From Tubulanus polymorphus (lineage: Eukaryota; Nemertea; Palaeonemertea; Tubulaniformes; Tubulanidae), in the NCBI RefSeq assembly GCF_964204645.1, contig NC_134031.1, positions 19,341,307-19,405,306 of the forward strand: a DNA stretch of 64,000 nucleotides, in the 5' to 3' direction. The position numbers and the translations under genes are program-made. Each line of letters begins with the position of its first letter. Within the stretch, counting starts at the first letter, position 1. The notes under the pieces were generated by a model. The model had not been told where the DNA came from, made no database searches, and saw only the letters and a list, made by a program, of their open reading frames with translations. This document shows, in pieces, positions 49,788-61,800 of the stretch.

Positions 49788-50638
49788 TATTCACTCCACT
49801 CTATCTCTCTCTTAAAATGATAATCATGATGATGCAAAACATGACTTCGACGAATTATATTTTGTAAAATATGAAATGCTACCAGTGTATTGAGGGATCT
49901 TTACATGAATACTGTTCGTGTATTAGTGCCATGTTTACTATTATAAAGAGGGATCATTGTTTACATATATAGTATTTGTATAGATATATATTATATTATA
50001 CTTGTATTGGACATTATCACTTCAGGTTTTATCAAGGTCAACGATTTTTGTATGTAATTTTTACGCTTTTCTTTAATTCAGGGTAAAAACCGTTTCTGAT
50101 GAGTAATTATTTTATCGTTTCCCCAAAATTAGTTGATTTCAATTCCTGTATATTGTTATAACTCTATGTTGCCAAATATATTGGCAAAAATATAATGGGG
50201 ATTATATCCAAGGGGGAGCAGCAGGTTAAGTTAACTGGTGGGTAATTGACTTTGTGACTATCAAAACTGGGTCTAGTGTCGCAAATTAAAGGATTTAACT
50301 CCTTAATTTATTTAAAGATAAACCGAATAAACGCAGAAATTAAACTTTTTCATGTCAACATTTTTCAGACAGTTAAACTGTAACAGTCTTAAACCGATTG
50401 AGCGACTGTCCCCTTAGTATTCAGTCTTCTATCTTCACCATTTTTTCTTGCAATTTCAACTGATTTTAAGGCGTTAACCAAGGTTTACTGCATTTTATTT
50501 TTTCCCCACAACGAATTTATTTCCTATTAATTCATGTTCTAACAGTGATAATGATTTATTTTCGAATTGATTTTTTCGTAACTAGAAATTTAGAATCGAA
50601 TCTATGTACCGTATATCTTTTCAGAAATTTATTTATGA

Positions 50639-50644
50639 AATAAA
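50639..50644 (+). terminator. Candidate poly(A) signal of the decarboxylase
   Basis: AATAAA 852 bases after the stop codon. An earlier AATAAA at 50326-50331 is an alternative. Confidence 0.4.
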
Positions 50645-51214
50645 ATTCTAGATGATTGTTCAAACAAATGATATTTCTCCTTTCATGGTTTGTAGTAGTA
50701 AAGCTTAAGAGGAAAAAGTAGTGACAATTTATTTTTTGTCAGGGCCAGAGAAACCCGAAAAAGGGCAGCTCCATAGGATATAACATTGCTATTTGCAAAA
50801 CGGGCACTTTTCCAAAATTTCTGGGGGAATCCCCCTGCTTTTCAGGGAATTGTGCCCAGTAAAATAATTGCACTTTTTGTAAAAATTAAGCACAAATCTT
50901 ATTTTCCAAAAAGTTACACGAAGTACACTCACAACGAACCAAGTCCTTGTGCGTTCCTTTCATGGATCAGGCTCATACGGGTGATAGGTCAATGTTGATA
51001 TAGATAGGGGGTAGAGCTTGAAGAGACCAAAATCCAGGACGAATCAACAGAAAAACTTCAAAATCAAGATTTTCCATTCTATTCTACACTTTTACTAATA
51101 TATTATACAGATGTTTATACACATTCATTATAGACGCATATTACATGGAATGATATTTCATTCCGGAGGTCATGATGAACACTATACCCAGCTTTCCGCA
51201 CAGACATGTATGTC

Positions 51215-51220
51215 TTTATT
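51215..51220 (-). terminator. Candidate poly(A) signal of V-ATPase subunit G
   Basis: TTTATT on the plus strand, so AATAAA on the gene strand, about 320 bases after the stop codon at 51540. Confidence 0.45.
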
Positions 51221-51539
51221 CGCAAGGCTTATTGAACATATTATCTACTATTTCGTTATTTTGACTAGAACACTGGTCTTTCGTTTAGAATGATATACAT
51301 TAATAACGACGTTTAAGTCAGATCTACAAATGCATTTTCCAACTAATATTTGAAGACCAGCCTTAAAACTCGAAATTTAGCAAATCTGACGCTAAAATGG
51401 CCTACATTACATATACCGGGTACCTCCTTTACTTTAAACATCTATCTTAATGACTAAGACACATCATACTCAGTTCCGATATGACACACAATTATTAATA
51501 CAATATATTGATGATAAATATGAATTTCATAATTGAAAA

Positions 51540-52439
51540 CTAGATGCGAAGATTAATATGTCTTTTAGCTTCTATATCTGCTACTATTTCTATTAAACGC
51601 AACACGGTTTTTTCTTTATTCGAAGCGACGTTTTGATTCATATCCTGCAGTTGTCGAGCCATAGCATCGTCGATTGTTTGTTGCATGTTCCCTTTCGAAC
51701 CCATCGTCTAAAATAGGAAAAAACAAAATGCACGAATATTGAAAAAGCAGTTTTAAGATCATGAGGTCATTTGACTGCAGTTTAGAGAGGTACCGGTATT
51801 CTAAAACCATTGGTCACTCCGAATGGCTCGTAAACCCAAAGTTCACAGGTTCTGATCCTGGTGATAGCAAAGTTTCTTGATCGAAGGATCATAAAACACT
51901 TTTATGCCAACGATGATTATTTCCCTGCTGCCTTTTTTAGATTTTAAGATTCCCAGATTTTTTTTGGGACGGCGACCAGTCCAAACAGGGACGTATAATA
52001 TAATAAATAACTACCTTTTCCTCTTTGTCTCTAAATTCTTTTTCCCTTTTTTGACGATAAGCCTCTATTTCAGCTTGAGCCTCCTCTTTGGCCTGTTTTA
52101 ATCTTCGGGCTTTCCCTTAAAAATTTCAAAGAAAAATTGATTAGGCATCGAGGATTGTAAACATGAAACATTAAAATTGTAACAGGCCTATAGTGTGTGA
52201 TGTGACAGTTGTCAAAATGTCATAAGATCTTTCACTTCCGGGTTTAGAAACTCATGATTCAAGCGCTGTTTTTACGCGTACTTTCTCCCCAAACGCGAGA
52301 AAAACTCACCCCGATCAAACAATACTACTTATATTCTCGTTCGATCGTATAACTTACTTTTCCTTGCCTCGGCAACCTTTTCAGCTGCGCGTTTTTCGGC
52401 CGCAAGTAATTGTTGAATTCCTTGAGATTGGCTCGCCAT
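51540..52439 (-). CDS. ATP6V1G: V-type proton ATPase subunit G (complete, 3 exons, 116 aa)
   Basis: Peripheral-stalk subunit of the V1 sector, forming the E-G heterodimer that links the catalytic head to the membrane sector. Exons on the minus strand: 52439-52358, 52115-52015, 51707-51540. Splice sites are canonical, phase is consistent, and the total is 117 codons including the stop, close to the 118 aa of vertebrate G1. The N-terminus reads MASQSQGIQQLLAAEKRAAE, nearly invariant in this family, followed by RKARRLKQAKEEAQAEIEAY, the strongly charged coiled coil. The third exon encodes the family-typical GSKGNMQQTIDDA stretch and the divergent C-terminal helix. It is head to head with the transposase-like gene. 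Intron 2 contains a tRNA-like fragment (GGTTCTGATCC, about 51849-51859). Confidence 0.95.
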
Positions 52440-52898
52440 TTTGGATGTAAGTCATGTGACTGACGACGCAGGCAAATCTAGCTTTATCTGTAAAATTCTT
52501 AACTTGAAATAATTTTTAATTTTTTATTAAATGAATACATTCTTATAGCAAAGTATATAATAAAAGCAGTAGAATTCATCAAAAATGACAATTGTGATAT
52601 TCAGCATATGTTAGCAGGTAGTTTTGCCTGAAGAAGAAACTAGGTCAACGTGATTTCCTATTCATGACGTCATTAGGCTGGGTTTGCCACAGTACAACTA
52701 GCATCCCCGTACAACAGGCATCCCATAGCAGACTGCGCATGCGTCAATATGCACTGCGCATGCGTCAATAGCAGACAGCTTTTCGCCGTATAAACGGCAT
52801 CCTCTGACAGCATAGCTAGCATTTACCGTAATCAATCGCGCCGTGCTTTTTGTTTCCGATAATATACTTATCGATTTATTTAACTATCATCAATAAAA
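52440..52898. promoter_or_regulatory. Bidirectional promoter between V-ATPase G and the integrase-Ulp1 gene
   Basis: The 459-bp gap between two divergent start codons. It contains two perfect TGCGCATGCG elements (52734-52743 and 52755-52764), the NRF-1 type palindrome, inside a direct repeat of ACTGCGCATGCGTCAATA. Another short duplication (GTACAACTAGCATCCC and GTACAACAGGCATCCC) lies just before. No TATA box is evident, as expected for a housekeeping bidirectional promoter. Confidence 0.6.
52451..52460. promoter_or_regulatory. MiT/TFE (CLEAR/M-box-like) E-box at the V-ATPase G start
   Basis: GTCATGTGAC, a full 10-bp match to the MITF/TFE M-box type and one base from the CLEAR palindrome GTCACGTGAC, lies 12 bases upstream of the V-ATPase G ATG. 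V-ATPase genes are established TFEB-class targets in vertebrates and HLH-30 targets in nematodes. Confidence 0.5.
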
Positions 52899-55800
52899 AT
52901 GGATCCTGCTGAAGCAACGAACCTTTCTAATTACCTGTTGAATGGCCAATATCCAGCCGATTTTACAAAGGCGATGAAGTGTACTCTGAGAAAGAAAGCG
53001 AAGCATTTTACCATGCAAGGTAGGAAATGAAATATTTTCGTTTTTCAAAATAATATTTGAAAATTCATTAAAGTGTTTTAAAATTATTTTTGAGATAGAT
53101 AAATACAGTTAGGAAAAAGATATCTTGACTTAAATTAAATTTAGATAGATATGTGAGTGAAAAATTCCAACAAATCATTTGAAAATCTGAAGCGTTTGTG
53201 ACCGAATGTGCGATTTTTGTTACCGAACTAAAATTGTTGGGAAAACTGTTTGGGCCCAAATAAAAATTATTTTTCGGCATTCAGGATCTATCCAACAAGA
53301 CTATTTCTTTAAAGAAAAATTTACTAAGTAATGTGAGAAAATTTGTTCGACCAATCATTTTAATTCTGAAGCGTTTTGGTTTTATTGCTATTATCAAAGC
53401 TAAAATTGTTGGGAAAAAGATTTGTCATGACTCTGGATCGACCAAATAAAGCTGAATGAGTTATTTCTTTTAAAAAAGTTTTCAATAAGTCATTTAGATG
53501 AAAAGAAATGAACAAAATGTTTCAACCAATCATTTGAAAATTTGTGTGTATTTTGTAAAGGATATTGGTTAGAAAAAAAATAGTTTCAACGTTTTTCACA
53601 ACTCGATGAAAACGTAGGTCCTGAACTTTGGAGATCGTAAAAATCTTTAGATTTTCATTGTGCATAGCAACGTGCTTGAACAGGTGTTTCTATCAGTATC
53701 TTCTTGTCAGGAGTAAAAATTAATGGTACTACGGCCCTGGAAGTGGCAGTACCCAAGGAAGACTGTAGCAATTTATGATGCGTTGACGTGCGTTGAAACG
53801 AGGCGACGCATCACAACAGTTGTTTAACTGCGGTTTCTATGGATGCCAATTACGCACCAGCAATTATGAGGGGTATTCCCTGATAAATCAAACAGCTTTT
53901 TTTCAGGTATTTGAGGCTAATTTAACTAAGGCCAATCTTAGAGGCGGCATATTTGACGTACTATTCTAATAGAATGATATCAAAACATCATGACAATTAA
54001 TTACTTAAAAATAAGAAAATGATACACGACATCAATCAGATTCTGATTAATGGTAATATCTAGCATGGCACCAGATATGGCAGTATTAGAGCTATTCCCT
54101 CATAGTTTGATATCAAAACATAGATGAAAATTGAAAACTTCATATTATTCAATATTTAATTATTAGATACAGCTATCATATTTGACCGTAAGGGGTGCAT
54201 TTTATACTAGATGTAGTATTAGAGCTATCTCCAAATAAAATGATTTTAAAACATCGATGACATTATAAGAGCTAATAGATTGATATTTAAGACATCCAGG
54301 GCAATTAATAACTTCAAAATCCAAAATAAAACATGATATTAATGATATTTTAAATAAAATACATTCTGATTAACCGTTACTTATGACTTAAAAGGAGGGG
54401 ATGCATGTTATACCGTACCAGCTGACAGTATTAGAGCTACCCCCTAATAGATTGATATTAAAACAACCAGGGCAATTAATAACTTCATAATCCAAAATAA
54501 AACATGATATTTATGATATTTTGAATAAGATACATTGTGATTAACCATTACGTATTACTTTAAAGGGGGATGCATGTTATACCGTACTAGCTGACAGTAT
54601 TAGAGCTACCCCCTAATAGATTGATATTAAAACAACCAGGGCAATTAATAACTTCAAAATCTATAATAAAACATGATATTATAGATATTTTGAATAAGAT
54701 ACATTCTGATTAACCATTACTTATGACTTAAAAGGAGGGGATGCATGTAATACCGTACCATCTGACAGTATTAGAGCTACCCCCTAACAGATTGATATTA
54801 AAACAACTATTGCAATTAATAACTTCAAAATCTATAATAAAACATGATATTAATGATATTTTGAATAAGATACATTCTGATTAACCATTACTTATGACTT
54901 AAAAGGAGGGGATGCATGTAATACCGTACCAGCTGGCAGTATTAGAGCTACCCCCTAATAGATTGATATTAAAACAACTATTGCAATTAATAACTTCAAA
55001 ATCTATAATAAAACATGATATTATAGATATTTTGAATAAGATACATTCTGATTAACCATTACTTATGACTTAAAAGGAGGGGATGCATGTAATACCGTAC
55101 CATCTGACAGTATTAGAGCTACCCCCTAACAGATTGATATTAAAACAACTATTGCAATTAATAACTTCAAAATCTATAATAAAACATGATATTAATGATA
55201 TTTTGAATAAGATACATTCTGATTAACCATTACTTATGACTTAAAAGGAGGGGATGCATGTAATACCGTACCATCTGACAGTATTAGAGCTACCCCCTAA
55301 CAGATTGATATTAAAACAACTATTGCAATTAATAACTTCAAAATCTATAATAAAACATGATATTAATGATATTTTGAATAAGATACATTCTGATTAACCA
55401 TTACTTTAAAGGAGGGGATGCATGTAATACCGTATCAGCTGACCGTATTAGAGCTACCCCCTAACAGATTGATATTAAAACAACTATTGCAATTAATAAC
55501 TTCAAAATCTATAATAAAACATGATATTAATGATATTTTGAATAAGATACATTCTGATTAACCATTACTTATGACTTAAAAGGAGGGGATGCATGTAATA
55601 CCGTACCATCTGACAGTATTATAGCTACCCCCTAATAGATTGATATTAAAACAACCAGGGCAATTAATAACTTCATAATCCAAAATAAAACATGATATTA
55701 ATGATATTTTGAATAAGATACATTGTGATTAACCATTACGTATTACTTTAAAGGGGGATGCATGTTATACCGTACTAGCTGACAGTATTAGAGCTACCCC

Positions 55801-58800
55801 CTAATAGATTGATATTAAAACAACCAGGGCAATTAATAACTTCAAAATCTATAATAAAACATGATATTAATGATATTTTGAATAAGATACATTCTGATTA
55901 ACCATTACTTATGACTTAAAAGGGGGATGCATGTTATACCGTACCATCTGACAGTATTAGAGCTACCCCCTAACAGATTGATATTAAAACAACCAGGGCA
56001 ATTAATAACTTCATAATCCAAAATAAAACATGATATTACTGATATTTTGAATAAGATACATTGTGATTAACCATCACTTATTACTTTAAAGGGGGATGCA
56101 TGTTATACCGTACCAGCTGACAGTATTAGAGCTACCCCCTAATAGATTGATATTAAAACAACCAGGGCAATTAATAACTTCAAAATCTAAAATAAAACAT
56201 GATATTAATGATATTTTTAATAAGATACATTCTGATTAACCATTACTTATGACTTTAAAGGAGGGGATCCATGTTATACCGTACCAGCTGACAGTGTTAG
56301 AGCTATCCCCTGATAAAATGATATTAAGATACTGGAGGACAATTATTATTTAAATTAAAGTAGACTACTATTATACTGAACTGCGATAGTGAAAAACTTT
56401 TAATTTATGATTTTGTGGCCTCTAATCACCGTAGATAGAATCATACGACTAGTATGCATAGCAACGTGCTTGAACAGGTGTCTCAGTCAGAATCTTTTTG
56501 TCAGCAGTAAAAATTAATGGCCCCGAACGTGGCAGTACCCATCAATTAGGATAGGCATGATATGTTCACGTACGTTGATACGAGGCGACGCAACACAACA
56601 GTTGTTTAACAGCGGTTTCCATGTACCAGTAATTAGAAGGGTATTACTTGATAAATCAAACAGGTTTTTGGTATCTTAGAAGATATATTCTGATTAACAT
56701 CGCACCAGAGAAAGCATTAATAGAGCTGTTCCGTAATAGAAAGATACTAAACCAAATTAAAAATTCAAAGATAAATCACTTTTGGATAATTCCAAAATAA
56801 GACATCATCTTATTCACGTTTTTATGTAGATGTATTCTCATTGACTATTATATTTAACTTAACAGGATGTGCATGTTATACCGTTCTATTTAGCAGTTGA
56901 GCTATCTATTAGAACATTTAAAAGAATTACTTCCAAATCTTAGATTTAAAACGATTATTTTAGAGTGAATACATTCTGATGAACTATATTCTATCCGACT
57001 TTAAGGGTGATTCATGAAATTTAGCATTTGATGCTAAAAGTTGATAAATTTGATAAATAGGCGCCATTTTATGGCGGTCCCTCGAGGTCCACATTTTTGC
57101 GATAATTTCAACTCTTTTTTTAAAACATATGTTTAGATTAAATATCATATAGTTCTACAGTCCCTTGCTCGATGAACTCAAACACCATTTTAAAGGAAAT
57201 GAAATGCAGATATCTGCTGGTGATTCTTGGATGTTTTGAACGCAACAGAGAACAGTGACGATGTGAAACCAAGGACCGCATATTTTAACCGCGCGATATC
57301 TATTAACTTTGAAGTATCTCTAAAAGCTATATTTCCAATTTTCACAGAGGTTAAAAGGGTTGTTTGCCGTTCGGGCCGGCGTTTAAATTGTTTGAATATC
57401 TTTCCTTACGACTGATCTGTATCCGCTTGAGTTTGAGATTACGCGCCACCATTTCACCGAACATAACCAAAATTATGAATAATGATATTGCATCGATAGA
57501 TTAAAGATCAAATCTCAATATCTAAGAAAAATATCTCAAGTCCCGATCAATAGTTAGTAAAGCAGCTAATATCGAATAATCATAAATCTGATGATAGATA
57601 TATATTATATAAATGATTGAACTTGTTATTCTATTTGAACTCATTCTGGTAAAATAAAATCAATAAAAGTTTTGAAAAATAAATCTTGCTTCAATTTACG
57701 TTTTTGGCAGGAACTCAACTATTTAGAATTCGTCGGAATGGCAAGCATGCCCAAGTTGTAAGCTCCTTGGATGAAGTAAAAAGGATTTTTACATCATATC
57801 ATTCGAGTCCTGAAGGAGGCCATTTCAAATTAGAAAAGACTTTCTCCGTGATCGCAGAGAAGTACTTTTGGCCTTCAATGACTAATGACTTGCGAGACTG
57901 GGTAAGTTCATATATCAAATAACCCTTTTAGATTCAGTCATATATTGTGGGATTTTTACTCATCGTCTTATCACGGATATTGTGATCAACTGATCCGTAT
58001 ATTATTTGTTTGAATATTCTACGTAACAGTACAATTATTAAACATAACATAGAATAATTAGAGCATGTATTATTACCCAATTAAAGGTGCCTTTTTATTT
58101 CTTATCATCAATAAATCAATAGATCAAGGGATGTGAAAGCTGTAATATCAAAACTGGGAGATTGCTGAAGGGCGATTCTGAGTTGCAACCTATTAAGGTA
58201 AATGTCTCTTTTCTTCTATAAAATTTACATGTACCCTCACCAACATCAAGTATAAGATTATTTCACATACTTTACTTTACTTTACTTTATTTGACAAACT
58301 CTTGGTCTTAATACAAAGGCAATTTGAGTGATATATACAGTACATAAAAAGATACATCATATGCGACGTACAGTAGGTAGATACCTAATTAAATATAGGT
58401 TTACATGCGAGCTATTTCTAAGGAAAAGTGAAAAATCTCATAATTTTACCAATAAAAATTCACAATTTACTAAGTTCGGCTTTCTCTTTGGTTTGCATTA
58501 ATAACTTATGTTTCATAAGGTTGATATAAAATCTGCTGTCTAGATATAATTCCCTACTATCATTTGAATATGTACAGTTGAAAAGGTAGTGAAATTCGTC
58601 CCCAATCCTTATATACATATGACATGTGCTTTCGCCGCGCTCAGTATTATCCCATCTACGTTTTTATTGTGAGCTTATGATTTGTATTTCGAAATTTAGT
58701 TAAGTTAATTATGAGGTTATTATTACGATAGACCATATTGTTAATTGTTTTTTATTTCTAGGTTAATGAAGTCTGGGAAATGGTAGGCGTTGATCTAACC

Positions 58801-61800
58801 GAAGCACCGATGACAAAAAATGGAAACCGGTATATATTTACGGCTACTGATTACGTGTCAAAATGGGTAGAAGCATACCCGATAAAACAAAAGTCGGCAA
58901 CTGAAGTTGCAAAGTGTATCCTACAGATGTACTATCGATTTGGTGCCCCAAAGAGAATCCTGTCTGATCAAGGAAGGGAATTTAATAATCAAGTAGGTTT
59001 GACTCTTGATAAATCACAGAGAACTTGTTATCATTGAAAATCATGTCATATTGTCTTCTTTTAAGTGCAGAATTCAGAGGAAGGTATGTAGGTACTGTCA
59101 AACTTTTTAACATTAAGGTTGTGTTTTAATCATAGTAACGTTGGTGTTGTATTTCTCAGCTTTGGTTTTTGTTAACCCACAATTGGTTTTGTCATTCTCT
59201 TACGGGATCTTAAAGCTTCGATCACCTTATGTTTTATGTATTTTTGTGAAAATGTTCATATTTTATTCATTATTAATAAATTAGCTAAAATTCAAGTAAG
59301 CATCTTTAACTACAACTATAGTTATAACTATAAATATAACTATGATTATATAATTAACTATACAGCTTTAATCATATAACAATATAACAATATAAGTATA
59401 ACTAGTACTATACAACTATAAGTGAAATGATCCTGATTCATTTTAGTTGAATGATGAGTTATTGAAAATGATGGGTACGAAACATTGTGTCACCGCTGCC
59501 TACCACCCACAAACCAATGGACTCGATGAACGGACAAATCAAACTCTAAAACAGTACGTGAAAATACGGAAATATAACATCAGACAGATCTATTTTCATG
59601 TATTATGTCATTCTTACATTATTGTATTTTAGGAGATTAAAGCATTTAGTTAATTCTAAAAAAAATGATTGGGACGATTACTTAAACAGTGCCACTTACT
59701 CCATTAATACGAAGCCACACAGCAGCACGAAAATGTCTCCGTTTTATGTTATGTATGGAAGAGTTGCCAGGAATGGAATTGAGGTACCAGAGGTTACTGA
59801 AGAATACTCGGTAAAATCAATTTTTTCAGTTCGAATTTTTGTATAAAGATGCTGAATTTTGTTAAAATATGTCTCATTTTCCTATATTTACCTTATATAT
59901 CCAGGGAGTTGAAGAAAACGGAAATACTGAAGCCAATATTTTATCCATTCATGAGAAAATTGAACAGACCGCGAGGCAAAATATTGAAAAGGCCCAAACT
60001 CGTCAAAAAATTAATTACGATAGGCGGCAAAATAAAGGAGCGAAGAGCCTCAAAGTTGGAGACAAGGTCTACAGGTATTAGTTCCATACCATGCCTATAG
60101 TTTTATGTATGTATTATTACGTGTTGCATTGAATATATGGTATATATATTAGGTACAAAGCAGAAAATATTGGGAGGAAAGGTGGTTTCTTGGAATCTAA
60201 CTTCCACGAGGAGACGTTGACTATTGAAGAGATTGTTGGCAAATCAGCGATATTATTGAAAGATGGTAGACCTCTGGGCAGAAAAGTGTCTTTGAAACAC
60301 TTGATGCCCACCAGAGATTTAATCACTGAGTATATTCCAAGAAACCTTCTAAAGAAGAGTTGAGTATCTTAATGAATTAAAGACATCATACTCGTGAAGA
60401 CATGTACTGATAATGAAAAGTAATTAAAATCTTTTGTTTTAGAAGGTTTGAAGGCAAATGCTGACACGGAAGTCGACAGTAACATCTCTGGTATGTACAG
60501 AATAAACCAATAGTTCATAATGAATCAATTTTGGAAGTTTGTAAATAATAATTATGTTGAATGTCTTCGTCAATTATATTCTGTTCTAGATGGTTTAATT
60601 GATGACACTGAAGTCCAGGCTGGTGACGACATCGTGGACAACAACGCTGGTGTGTACAGAATAAAACAAAAGTTTAAGAATGAATTAATTAATTCTAAAG
60701 TTTGTAAATAATGATTATGTTGAATGTCATCGTCAATTAATTCTGTTCTAGATGGTTTAATTGATGACACTGAAGTCCAGGCTGGTGCCGATATCGTGGA
60801 CAACAACGCTGGTGTGTACAGAATAAAACAAAAGTTTAAGAATGAATTAATTAATTCTAAAGTTTGTAAATAATGATTATGTTGAATGTCATCGTCAATT
60901 AATTCTGTTCTAGATGGTTTAATTGATGACACTGAAGTCCAGGCTGGTGACGACATCGTGGACAACAACGCTGGTGTGTACAGAATAAAACAAAAGTTTA
61001 AGAATGAATTAATTAATTCTAAAGTTTGTAAATAATGATTATGTAGAATGTCATCGTCAATTAATTCTGTTCTAGATGGTTTAATTGATGACACTGAAGT
61101 CCAGGCTGGTGCCGATATCGTGGACAACAACGCTAGTGTGTACAGAATAAAACAAAAGTTTAAGAATGAATTAATTAATTCTAAAGTTTGTAAATAATGA
61201 TTATGTTGAATGTCATCGTCAATTAATTCTGTTCTAGATGGTTTAATTGATGACACTGAAGTCCAGGCTGGTGCCGATATCGTGGACAACAACGCTGGTG
61301 TGTACAGAATAAAACAAAAGTTTAAGAATGAATTAATTAATTCTAAAGTTTGTAAATAATGATTATGTTGAATGTCATCGTCAATTAATTCTGTTCTAGA
61401 TGGTTTAATTGATGACACTGAAGTCCAGGCTGGTGACGACATCGTGGACAACAACGCTGGTGTGTACAGAATAAAACAAAAGTTTAAGAATGAATTAATT
61501 AATTCTAAAGTTTGTAAATAATGATTATGTTGAATGTCATCGTCAATTATATTCTGTTCTAGATGGTTTAATTGATGACACTGAAGTCCAGGCTGGTGAC
61601 GACATCGTGGACAACAACGCTGGTGTGTACAGAATAAAACAAAAGTTTAAGAATGAATTAATTAATTCTAAAGTTTGTAAATAATGATTATGTTGAATGT
61701 CATCGTCAATTAATTCTGTTCTAGATGGTTTAATTGATGACACTGAAGTCCAGGCTGGTGCCGATATCGTGGACAACAACGCTGGTGTGTACAGAATAAA

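Larger units (their letters stand above)
49788..51539. other. Decarboxylase 3' UTR and convergent intergenic region
   Basis: Holds the 3' ends of two convergent genes. Plus-strand poly(A) signals AATAAA occur at 50326-50331 and 50639-50644 (the latter in GAAATAAAATTC). No further gene is recognised. Confidence 0.55.
53020..57710. other. Intron 1 of the integrase-Ulp1 gene
   Basis: A 4.7-kb intron dominated by a ~170-bp satellite between two direct repeats, with diverged satellite-like units on each side (about 53930-54240 and 56690-57010). No exon is needed: the first exon joins 57711 in phase (CAA G|GA ACT). Confidence 0.7.

Noticed and set aside
51805..51860. tRNA gene in V-ATPase G intron 2
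   Set aside because: Only a B-box-like GGTTCTGATCC is present; the acceptor stem and anticodon arm do not pair. At most a SINE remnant.
57711..60358. Gypsy LTR retrotransposon
   Set aside because: The integrase core is Gypsy-like, but there is no reverse transcriptase, RNase H, gag or LTR. The gene is split by many introns and continues into Ulp1 and PHD domains, as in Ginger1 relatives.
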